Notes: generated by a model not told the origin, from the letters alone. A stretch of DNA of 7,588 nt from a bacterium (GCA_030426875.1 JAUHXI010000069.1:1-7588), one strand, 5' to 3'. Positions 1 through 5,191 are shown, counted from the stretch's first letter. A program made the numbers and translations.

Positions 1-41
1 CGAAGCGGGTAGTGGGGAATGTGGAGGAGTTTTTGAAATGA
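1..41 (+). CDS. Possible C-terminal end of an unknown protein (partial)
   Basis: The third forward frame is open from the window edge and reads KRVVGNVEEFLK before a TGA at 39-41. The residue pattern (alternating hydrophobic and charged, ending in a short amphipathic helix) looks like a genuine protein C-terminus, but 12 residues cannot identify a family. A second open frame (2-60) ends at a TGA at 58-60 and looks less protein-like. Just downstream, 46-53 can pair with 67-74 in an 8-bp stem (one G-T pair, 13-base loop), which may mark the end of the transcript, though no clear T-run follows. If real, this gene converges on the minus-strand gene ending at 90. Confidence is low because most of the gene lies outside the window. 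Confidence 0.3.
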   Translation, partial: KRVVGNVEEFLK

Positions 42-89
42 GATGCCAGAAATTTCAATGAGAAGTATTTTTGGGGCTTTGGAGGAATT

Positions 90-1445
90 TTAACTTGCTT
101 CGTCTAATTCTGACTCATGAGCTGAAGCTAGATCAGCACCAGAATCATCATCAAAATTTAGATCTATATCGACATCTTCAATATTATATTTTTGAGGCAA
201 TCTAATGCTGCCTTCAAAACCCTCCCTCAAGGCATCCTCTGGGTCACATCCTAAACCAAGGATTGTGCTTTCAAAACTGTCTAAATCAACCTCTTCCTTC
301 AATGGTTTAACTTGATATTTCGAAATTTCATCCACCTGGCAGGAATATTGTAAGGTTTCACCCTTATCATCCAGACCAATAAAAAACAAAGTACCATTTT
401 TTTCTCCAAGAAAAACTAATTTTTTATTACCATTTGAGAGGCATACCTCCCCTCTAGTTGCTTCAAAAATAATTTCATCAATTTCAACATCGATTTCTGC
501 AGCTTCGGCCCTTAACCTTCTTAACTCTTCAATACTCTTTTCTTGAATATCTGAGCTAGCTTCCCCTTCTATTTCTTCAACATTTAGAGCAAGAAAATCA
601 GAAATGGATAATGAAACTTTTGCGCCTACGTTGCCATGTAAAATGAACATTTCAATTGGCTCTGAATCATCTTTTATGGATTTAATAAATGCCCTATTTA
701 AGGTGCCATCCTTATCGGTAAACTCAAATAATTGCCCCTCTTTTGGTATATTGGGCAACTTACCGTGTTCTAGTACATATTTAATGAGGACTGGATTTAC
801 ATCCTCCAGTAGAATATCCAGAGCTATTGCCTCTGATATTGGCGAAACTCCTTCTGCCACAGAAGAATCATATACAACTCCATCAGACCCTAAATAGCGT
901 ATAGAATATTTTGCTGGCACCACTTTCGTATCAATGTTTAAAACTAAAGCTCTTCGGAGATTCCCCACCGCATCTAAATATCCGAAAACTTGATTAACGC
1001 GAGGTCTAGCAAATTTCTCAATTACCTCAGAGTTATGATCATTGCCTCCCAATACATCACCCCCTTCATCCCGAGCAAACCGACCCACCTCAGGGTTTAC
1101 TTCATCAGGTTCGTAAGGTCTAGGCATCTCACTTAACCCCTCCTCCACAGGCTTAATTAATGCAGACAAAGCAAGAGCCTCTTCAATCATATCGCTACGT
1201 ATTTCAGGTGTTTCAGTAAGTAACTCGGCAACTCCAATAGCAGCAAGTGAAGCATGCACAGCAGTATTCAATTTCGCATCTGGAGAACCTGGAGAACCTG
1301 GAGAACCTTCATCAGCAAGCAAAGGAGTTAAGCTGCCAATTCCACCACTAGACACAGAAGATTCATCAAGCATATAAGAGTCACCTCCGAGGGCAGCCCC
1401 ATCAAAAAATTTGGAATCTATTCCAGAAGGTCGACCATCAGCCAT
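90..1445 (-). CDS. Hypothetical acidic protein with three degenerate beta-rich repeats
   Basis: I do not recognise this 451-residue protein. It has no signal peptide and no membrane segment, so it is probably cytoplasmic. The N-terminus (1-60) is Gly/Ser/Asp-rich and looks disordered, with a GSPGSPGSP tract at 47-55. Residues 61-105 look helical. Three stretches, about 151-200, 237-290 and 332-382, share a weak pattern (G-hydrophobic, a turn with DG/NG, a basic pair followed by aliphatic strands, then another DG/KG turn) and look like diverged copies of a small beta module, perhaps SH3-like. They are joined by helical linkers, the second (302-330) Glu/Arg-rich and possibly coiled-coil. The C-terminus (423-451) is very acidic and probably disordered. 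The ATG at 1443-1445 is the first start after an in-frame TAA at 1458-1460. No Shine-Dalgarno sequence precedes it; instead CCTCCT abuts the ATG. It stands alone behind its own promoter and ends at TAA. The frame is long and protein-like, so the gene is probably real; its function is unknown. Confidence 0.85.
   Translation of the reverse strand: MADGRPSGIDSKFFDGAALGGDSYMLDESSVSSGGIGSLTPLLADEGSPGSPGSPDAKLNTAVHASLAAIGVAELLTETPEIRSDMIEEALALSALIKPVEEGLSEMPRPYEPDEVNPEVGRFARDEGGDVLGGNDHNSEVIEKFARPRVNQVFGYLDAVGNLRRALVLNIDTKVVPAKYSIRYLGSDGVVYDSSVAEGVSPISEAIALDILLEDVNPVLIKYVLEHGKLPNIPKEGQLFEFTDKDGTLNRAFIKSIKDDSEPIEMFILHGNVGAKVSLSISDFLALNVEEIEGEASSDIQEKSIEELRRLRAEAAEIDVEIDEIIFEATRGEVCLSNGNKKLVFLGEKNGTLFFIGLDDKGETLQYSCQVDEISKYQVKPLKEEVDLDSFESTILGLGCDPEDALREGFEGSIRLPQKYNIEDVDIDLNFDDDSGADLASAHESELDEAS
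1282..1308 (-). repeat. 9-bp in-frame tandem repeat, three copies
   Basis: GGAGAACCT is repeated three times without a mismatch (1282-1290, 1291-1299, 1300-1308). On the coding strand it gives the Gly-Ser-Pro triplet repeat at residues 47-55 of the 451-residue protein, inside its disordered N-terminal part. The unit is a multiple of three, so copy-number change would only lengthen or shorten the linker. Confidence 0.9.
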
Positions 1446-1484
1446 AGGAGGGGTGAATTAATAATTAAACTCAACAACATCTAC

Positions 1485-1513
1485 TTTATATAGTAAATAC
1501 CAAAAAATGTCAA
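1485..1513 (-). promoter_or_regulatory. Sigma70-type promoter of the 451-residue protein gene
   Basis: On the minus strand a perfect TTGACA (-35, at 1508-1513) is followed after exactly 17 bases by TATAAA (-10, at 1485-1490, 5 of 6 consensus bases). Transcription should start near 1478, giving a leader of about 33 bases before the ATG at 1445. The leader has no purine-rich Shine-Dalgarno element. Confidence 0.8.
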
Positions 1514-1590
1514 GGCAATTATTAATTTTTAGTTAAATTTAATAAGTTAGGATAAAAAATGACCATTATTTAATGTTTTTTTCATAAAAG

Positions 1591-1618
1591 ATCCCCCCCA
1601 ACCCCCTTTCGCAAGGGG
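1591..1618. repeat. C/G-rich intergenic hairpin repeat (copy 1)
   Basis: A run of seven C is followed by a perfect hairpin, CCCCTT (1603-1608), loop TCGC, AAGGGG (1613-1618). The layout ATC-C-run, ACCCC, T-run, short loop, A-G-run matches the reverse complement of the hairpin at 5241-5261, so the two look like members of one dispersed intergenic repeat family. Similar C-rich/G-rich palindromes are scattered through many bacterial genomes. It lies in a non-coding stretch between two divergent genes. Confidence 0.6.
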
Positions 1619-1626
1619 AATGAGGC

Positions 1627-1656
1627 CCCCTCTAGCCTACCTCCGGCATAGGGGGG
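1627..1656. repeat. C/G-rich intergenic hairpin adjoining copy 1
   Basis: CCCCTCTA-GCC (1627-1637) pairs with GGC-(bulged A)-TAGGGGGG (1645-1656) around the 7-base loop TACCTCC. All positions pair apart from the bulge, with one T-G wobble. It follows the hairpin at 1603-1618 after 8 bases, so the two may form one composite structure. No T-run follows on the plus strand, so it is not a typical terminator for that direction. In the rest of the stretch 1446-1874 I see only the promoters listed separately, a weak inverted repeat at 1735-1784, and otherwise nothing recognisable. Confidence 0.5.
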
Positions 1657-1734
1657 AGGACATGAATTGAGAAGTCAGTCCATAGAACGGCGATAGCGAT
1701 AGAGATAAAGACAAGATGAAAGGTTAGATTCCCC

Positions 1735-1784
1735 TCTAGTAGCAAGTTGCCCAAAAGGCGGGATGTACACAATAGGCTTCTAGA
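1735..1784. repeat. Imperfect inverted repeat, TCTAGTAGC / GCTTCTAGA
   Basis: The 9-base arms at 1735-1743 and 1776-1784 pair at 8 of 9 positions across a 32-base spacer, inside which GCC (1749-1751) can pair with GGC (1757-1759). It lies about 60 bases upstream of the permease promoter. It could be an operator or a small mobile-element relic, or simply chance; the evidence is the symmetry alone. Confidence 0.25.
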
Positions 1785-1840
1785 ATTTAGTTTGGAATTT
1801 GGAGCTATTAAACCCCCAACAATAACCCAAAAAAATATAG

Positions 1841-1868
1841 TTGCCAAACCACACAAAAAGCGTAAAAT
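1841..1868 (+). promoter_or_regulatory. Promoter of the permease gene, positioned for a leaderless mRNA
   Basis: TTGCCA (1841-1846, 5 of 6 consensus) and TAAAAT (1863-1868, 5 of 6 consensus) are separated by 16 bases. Only six bases, TTCACC followed by T within 1869-1874, lie between the -10 box and the ATG at 1875, so the expected transcription start falls on or next to the start codon. The in-frame TAA at 1863-1865 inside the -10 box rules out an upstream start in the same frame. There is no Shine-Dalgarno sequence, as expected for a leaderless start. Confidence 0.6.
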
Positions 1869-1874
1869 TCACCT

Positions 1875-3209
1875 ATGCTGCTTCACACCCTACTCGACCC
1901 CTACCACCTACCCATCGCCATAGGAGTCTTCACCTTCACCTTTTTAGCCATCATCTTCGACCTCTTCGACAAAGCCGTCGTCGCCATGGCAGGCGCTATC
2001 CTACTCATTTTGCTGGGAGTTTTAAACTTCGACCAAGCCATCGAAGCCATCAACTTCGAGATCATCGCCCTCCTCGCCGCCATGATGATCATCGTCGAAA
2101 TCGCCCAACAGTCAGGTTTTTTTAAGGAACTCAATTTTAAACTCGCCAAATATTCCAAAGGCAACCCCTTCCTCATCTTCCTCTTTTTTACCCTGATTAC
2201 AGCCTTCGGATCCGCCTTTTTAGACAACGTGACGACTATTTTAATCGTCGTTCCCATCACTGTCGCCCTCGTGCGGGGACTGGGCTACAACCCCTTCATC
2301 TTCGTCGTGGCCGAAATCATGTTCTCCAACATCGGTGGGGCCTGGACCTTGATTGGAGACCCCCCAAACGTGTTGGTGGGAACCGAAGTTGGCATCAGTT
2401 TTAATAGCTTTTTGGTCAACCTCAGCATACCGATTGGCCTCTCGCTTTTATTGGTCTTACTGGCTTTTTATGCCACCAATTGGAAGATTTTAAGGCCGAT
2501 ACATCACAACCTGCCCAAATTATTGATGAGCAATGTGTTGTTGAAAAAAATTGAATACCAACATAAAAATGTAAAACTCAACAAAGCCTTCATTTGGAAG
2601 GTGCTTTTGATCCTTGGATTCACCATCCTTGGCTTCCTACTCCAATTCAAACTGGGCCTACCCATCGCTGTCATTGCCTCGGCTGGAGCGTTTTTATTAA
2701 TGCTCGTCGTCCACAAAAAAATACACGTTCATCAAGTTTTTAGTACCGTGGAGTGGACCACCTTGGGATTTTTTGGAGGCCTCTTCATCATTGTGGAAGG
2801 ACTCGCTAAAACAGGCATCTTGGAAATTTTTGCCCAATGGCTCGTCACCTCAACCAGCAATTTCAACCTTCTGATTCTCCTGATTTTGTGGGGCTCTGGC
2901 TTACTCTCAACACTCATTAATAACATCCCCTTTGTCACCGTCATGATCCCCATCTTGTTCACGGTAGTGGGTCATTTTTCTGGCCATCCTCATGCTGATA
3001 TTTTATGGTGGGCTTTGATTCTAGGAGCCGCATTGGGAGGAAATGGAACCATGATTGGGGCGTCGGCCAATGTGATTGGAGTGGATTTGGCTCGTAAAGA
3101 TGGTGTGAAGATCACTTTTTTGTCTTATTTAAAATACAGTCTTCCCATCACCTTGATCACACTCGTCATTTCATCCGCTTATTTATTAATCTGGGCAACT
3201 TATTTCTAA
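1875..3209 (+). CDS. ArsB/NhaD/P-protein family ion permease
   Basis: A 444-residue polytopic inner-membrane transporter of the ion transporter superfamily that includes ArsB, NhaD-type antiporters, CitM-like carriers and the mammalian P protein. About ten to twelve hydrophobic segments span residues 12-440. Two inverted-repeat halves can be seen: SAFLDNVTT (113-121) and NIGGAWTLIGDPPN (152-165) in the first, matched by STLINNIPF (345-353) and LGGNGTMIGASANV (387-400) in the second. These are the re-entrant and unwound-helix motifs that bind ion and substrate in this superfamily. WTTLGFFGGLF (294-304) opens the second half. The length is usual for the family. No ArsA, ArsR or ArsC gene is nearby, so arsenite is not supported; the substrate could be Na+/H+ or an organic or inorganic anion. 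The ATG at 1875 is the only start upstream of Met38 and keeps the first helix complete. The first third uses mostly C-ending codons, unlike the last third. The next gene follows after 76 bases, so co-transcription is possible. Confidence 0.9.
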   Translation: MLLHTLLDPYHLPIAIGVFTFTFLAIIFDLFDKAVVAMAGAILLILLGVLNFDQAIEAINFEIIALLAAMMIIVEIAQQSGFFKELNFKLAKYSKGNPFLIFLFFTLITAFGSAFLDNVTTILIVVPITVALVRGLGYNPFIFVVAEIMFSNIGGAWTLIGDPPNVLVGTEVGISFNSFLVNLSIPIGLSLLLVLLAFYATNWKILRPIHHNLPKLLMSNVLLKKIEYQHKNVKLNKAFIWKVLLILGFTILGFLLQFKLGLPIAVIASAGAFLLMLVVHKKIHVHQVFSTVEWTTLGFFGGLFIIVEGLAKTGILEIFAQWLVTSTSNFNLLILLILWGSGLLSTLINNIPFVTVMIPILFTVVGHFSGHPHADILWWALILGAALGGNGTMIGASANVIGVDLARKDGVKITFLSYLKYSLPITLITLVISSAYLLIWATYF

Positions 3210-3285
3210 TTCCATCAAAAATCAATTATCGGCTTTATTTAGAAGTATTGAGGGTGACCTAGGCACGCATGGTTTTTGTATTTTA

Positions 3286-4131
3286 GTGTTGGAAAGTTTC
3301 GAAATTGCCCTGCGTCAACACCGGATTAAAAATCGGGAAGAATTGCTGAAGCAATTTTCAGAAATCTTTGAACTGGTCGAAACCATCAAACCCCGTTATG
3401 CCATTTTAATCGATAGCTTTTATAAGATTTTCAACCAAGCTAAGGGGCATGATGTGGAACGTATGATTCGCAACATCAATAAGATCAAAAAGTCTTATTG
3501 TAAAGAGATGAAAGATTTGACCAGATCAGCTGAAAAAATTAAGGCGAACAAAAAGACCATTCTAATTTATGACCATAGCCATTCGGTTCAGAATGCCCTG
3601 AGGCAACTGCAGAAGAAGCGTCAGAAGTTTTCGGTGCTGGTGGCTGAGCAAGATTTAGAAAAAACCGGGGACAACATTGCCTTTTTACACAAAAGTAATA
3701 TCCCGTTTAAAGTGGTCCCCTCTTACATGGTGTCCCATTTGGAAGACAGCATCGACATGGCCTTTTTTGGCGCCGTGACGTTTCAGGAAGGAGGGCGTTT
3801 TGTGATGGATCCTGGCAGCAAGTCGATCATTTCTCAATTGAGATTAGAAAAGAAGCCCATTTATCTTTTTTTGACCACCTCAAAATTTTCCCTATGGCCG
3901 GTCAAGGATGTCAAAAAACAAGTGCATGTAAAATCGGACATCCGCAATCATCATCATTTTGAAGAAGTGGCATTCGAACGTCTCAAATTCTCGCATGATC
4001 GGGTTCCAGTCGACCTAGTCGATCATGTGGTGACAGAAAAAGGCATCTTTAATCCTGAGCAAACTAAAAAAGAATTTGCCTCATTGATGAAAACACGTAA
4101 AGAGGAGCGGTCGCGCTTGGAGTTGCCATGA
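3286..4131 (+). CDS. eIF2B/MtnA-fold protein, probably non-catalytic
   Basis: The 281-residue protein looks like a member of the IF-2B superfamily (eIF2B alpha/beta/delta, methylthioribose-1-phosphate isomerase, ribose-1,5-bisphosphate isomerase). Residues 1-88 are helical. Residues 89-205 follow the Rossmann-like core: KKTILIYDHSHSVQNAL (89-105), a strand FSVLVAE (115-121), IPFKVVPSYMVS (139-150), then DMAFFGAVTFQEGGRFVMDPGS (157-178, key residues G162 and G169-G170) and KPIYLFLTTSKFS (190-202). These match the family's spacing. The enzymes' cysteine (in THCNTG-like sequence) is replaced by the DHSHS region, their GAD aspartate by valine at 164, and the NKIGT loop by DPGS, so isomerase activity is unlikely. 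The protein is somewhat shorter than MtnA or archaeal homologues (about 300-350 residues). There is no in-frame ATG before Met60; GTG at 3286 or TTG at 3289 must serve, without a Shine-Dalgarno sequence. It ends at TGA, evidence for the standard code. The fold is fairly secure; the function is open. Confidence 0.75.
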   Translation: MLESFEIALRQHRIKNREELLKQFSEIFELVETIKPRYAILIDSFYKIFNQAKGHDVERMIRNINKIKKSYCKEMKDLTRSAEKIKANKKTILIYDHSHSVQNALRQLQKKRQKFSVLVAEQDLEKTGDNIAFLHKSNIPFKVVPSYMVSHLEDSIDMAFFGAVTFQEGGRFVMDPGSKSIISQLRLEKKPIYLFLTTSKFSLWPVKDVKKQVHVKSDIRNHHHFEEVAFERLKFSHDRVPVDLVDHVVTEKGIFNPEQTKKEFASLMKTRKEERSRLELP

Positions 4132-4176
4132 TGATATTTTGAATTTTGAATTCCATTTTTATGGTCTATTTCAAGT

Positions 4177-4746
4177 CTATTGCTCTATCATTTTGACCGC
4201 TTGGGCAAATTCAGCAGGATTTTTTTTGTACAAGCGCTCTTTTTCCACTGTATACCCAAGGTTGACCTCTGGCATTAATTTTATTAGATCTCTAAAGATA
4301 GCATCAGTAATGTCTTTTTTTCCTGGAACGGAGTATCGTTTTCCATTCACGATACCAATCATGAGAAATTGATGCCCCGTGGGTCTTCCATACTGTTTTT
4401 GGACGGCCATGTACATCCACACAACAGCAGACCTATTGTTGATGATGAGCTCGGGAAAGGGGCTTTTTTTTAGGGCTTCATGAGCCAACAATGAGCCAAC
4501 AATCAGAAAAAATACACTCATTCCAAAGAGCACCCAAAGATCAGTCTTTTCTGGGTTAAATTTACGAGTGAGGAATCCCACAATCAAAAGTAATCCAAAA
4601 ATGATAAAGATAATACTGAAAGCTAGAATGAATTTGTTCTTTTTTTTGATTAGTTTTTCAATTTCTTCAACGACCATGGATTGATTTTTTAGGATTTGCG
4701 CTATCGCTATTATTTCAGGTATTGCTCCATTTTTCAAGTCGGGCAT
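4177..4746 (-). CDS. Hypothetical two-helix membrane protein
   Basis: I do not recognise this 189-residue protein. A short amphipathic and lysine-rich N-terminus (1-38, with KLIKKKNK at 31-38) precedes two hydrophobic helices at about 39-60 and 69-88. The positive charge before helix 1 suggests that both termini are cytoplasmic. Residues 100-189 form a soluble domain with FLMIGIVNGKRYSVPGK (127-143) and a C-terminal VNLGYTVEKERLYKKNPAEF stretch (161-180). The gene is convergent with the eIF2B-like gene, 45 bases apart, and ends at TAG. The ATG at 4744-4746 has no Shine-Dalgarno sequence; a TATAAA at 4755-4760 lies only 8 bases upstream, without a good -35. Met24 (4675-4677) is an alternative start. 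Three A8 tracts and one A7 tract lie in the coding strand, and an 11-bp tandem duplication covers codons 82-90. The intact frame through all of these argues that the gene is real and translated. Confidence 0.75.
   Translation of the reverse strand: MPDLKNGAIPEIIAIAQILKNQSMVVEEIEKLIKKKNKFILAFSIIFIIFGLLLIVGFLTRKFNPEKTDLWVLFGMSVFFLIVGSLLAHEALKKSPFPELIINNRSAVVWMYMAVQKQYGRPTGHQFLMIGIVNGKRYSVPGKKDITDAIFRDLIKLMPEVNLGYTVEKERLYKKNPAEFAQAVKMIEQ
4480..4503 (-). repeat. 11-bp tandem duplication inside a coding region
   Basis: ATGAGCCAACA occurs twice in direct succession (4480-4490, 4491-4501), with two further matching bases (4502-4503). On the coding strand it spells TTGTTGGCTCA twice within the second membrane helix of the 189-residue protein. 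Since 11 is not a multiple of three, one copy would read TCA TGA (stop) and three copies would run into a TAA a few codons on; only two copies keep the frame open. Confidence 0.9.
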
Positions 4747-4772
4747 GTTCTATTTTTATAAAACACTAACCA

Positions 4773-4826
4773 CTAAAAAATCCCACTCAGTCATTACAAG
4801 TAAAAACGGAAGGCGGGATTTTTTAG
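4773..4826. terminator. Inverted repeat with A6/T6 arms, possible bidirectional terminator
   Basis: CTAAAAAATCCC (4773-4784) and GGGATTTTTTAG (4815-4826) are perfect 12-base inverted arms around a 30-base loop. The arms give a short C/G clamp followed by a T-run on either strand, the look of a bidirectional intrinsic terminator, although the loop is long. It lies between the start of the membrane protein gene (minus) and the tRNA promoter (plus). It could stop antisense transcripts arriving from the right before they reach the membrane protein gene. An attenuator or a small palindromic element are alternatives. Confidence 0.45.
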
Positions 4827-4922
4827 CCCCTATAATTCTGTCCCTCTAACATCGATATCATCATAACAAATATCCTCCAGTCCGTGAAGGATTCTTTGTA
4901 GCGTGAATCACAGTGCTTATCA

Positions 4923-4951
4923 TTGACACCAGACCTTTAACTCATTATGAT
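4923..4951 (+). promoter_or_regulatory. Strong sigma70-type promoter of tRNA-Trp
   Basis: A perfect TTGACA (4923-4928) and TATGAT (4946-4951, 5 of 6 consensus) are separated by the optimal 17 bases. Transcription should begin near 4958, about 22 bases before the mature 5' end of the tRNA, leaving a short leader for RNase P to remove. This is the best promoter in the window, as expected for a stable RNA gene. Confidence 0.85.
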
Positions 4952-4979
4952 TTGTGAGTGAAAAAAAGTTCACACGTGT

Positions 4980-5053
4980 ACGGGTATAGTGTAATGGTAG
5001 CACACAGGTCTCCAAAACCTTTAGTCCGGGTTCAAATCCTGGTACCCGTGCCA
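4980..5053 (+). tRNA. trnW: tRNA-Trp (anticodon CCA), CCA end encoded
   Basis: The cloverleaf folds fully by hand. The acceptor stem ACGGGTA (4980-4986) pairs perfectly with TACCCGT (5043-5049). The D-stem is GTGT/GCAC (4989-4992 with 5000-5003, one G-T pair). The anticodon loop CTCCAAA (5010-5016) has CCA at 5012-5014. The T-stem is CCGGG/CCTGG (5026-5030 with 5038-5042) around TTCAAAT. The discriminator is G (5050), usual for bacterial tRNA-Trp, and CCA (5051-5053) is encoded. One oddity is a C-T mismatch at the base of the anticodon stem (5005 with 5021). It is transcribed alone from its own promoter. Anticodon CCA reads only UGG, which fits TGA being used as a stop here. Confidence 0.97.
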
Positions 5054-5055
5054 TC

Positions 5056-5129
5056 GCAAAAAACATGCTTCAGCTTACGAATTCATCTCGTTTCCGAGCT
5101 GCCTTCTTCAGCCTACGCATGTTTTTTGC
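5056..5129 (+). terminator. Long branched inverted repeat ending the tRNA-Trp unit
   Basis: GCAAAAAACATGC (5056-5068) and GCATGTTTTTTGC (5117-5129) are perfect 13-base inverted arms, beginning two bases after the tRNA CCA. The 48-base interior can fold further: CAGCT (5071-5075) with AGCTG (5097-5101) enclosing ACGA (5077-5080) with TCGT (5088-5091), or alternatively GCTG (5098-5101) with CAGC (5109-5112). The T6 run (5122-5127) after the GCATG arm makes it a likely terminator, and the A6 arm could serve the other strand. It also contains a direct repeat, CTTCAGCTTACG (5068-5079) and CTTCAGCCTACG (5106-5117), 11 of 12 identical. The long spacer is unusual for a simple terminator. Confidence 0.6.
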
Positions 5130-5136
5130 TCCTCCC

Positions 5137-5191
5137 CACAAAATACCCTCCCCCTCTCACTACCGTTCGGCCTCGCCTCGCATTTTGTGAG
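5137..5191. repeat. Inverted repeat CACAAAAT / ATTTTGTG in non-coding DNA
   Basis: CACAAAAT (5137-5144) and ATTTTGTG (5182-5189) are perfect inverted arms around a C-rich 37-base spacer. An alternative pairing joins CTCAC (5156-5160) with GTGAG (5187-5191). It falls in the 267-base stretch between the tRNA and the next gene, just after the tRNA terminator. No gene-like frame fits here. Its role is unknown. Confidence 0.4.

Noticed and set aside
604..897. Plus-strand ORF of 97 residues
   Set aside because: It is antisense inside the 451-residue gene, which has a good promoter and continuous protein-like sequence.
1550..1588. Terminator at CATTATTTAATG followed by T7
   Set aside because: The stem is a 4-bp AT-rich palindrome and no gene ends nearby on the plus strand.
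1632..1856. Minus-strand ORF of 74 residues between the first gene and the permease
   Set aside because: It overlaps the permease promoter and a C/G-rich hairpin, has no recognisable domain, and its Leu/Ser/Asn mixture looks like translated intergenic DNA.
1841..2260. Plus-strand ORF 1841-2125 and minus-strand ORF 1901-2260
   Set aside because: Both are shadows of the C-rich 5' part of the permease gene; they are rich in Arg/His/Pro or Lys/Met as expected for off-frame reading.
2504..2962. Minus-strand ORFs 2504-2716 and 2732-2962
   Set aside because: They lie wholly inside the permease gene, whose motifs fix the true frame.
1875..3209. Arsenic resistance locus
   Set aside because: The permease is related to ArsB, but no arsR, arsA or arsC neighbour is present and the family covers many substrates.
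4139..4372. Plus-strand ORF of 77 residues
   Set aside because: It is antisense to the soluble domain of the 189-residue membrane protein and has no family resemblance.
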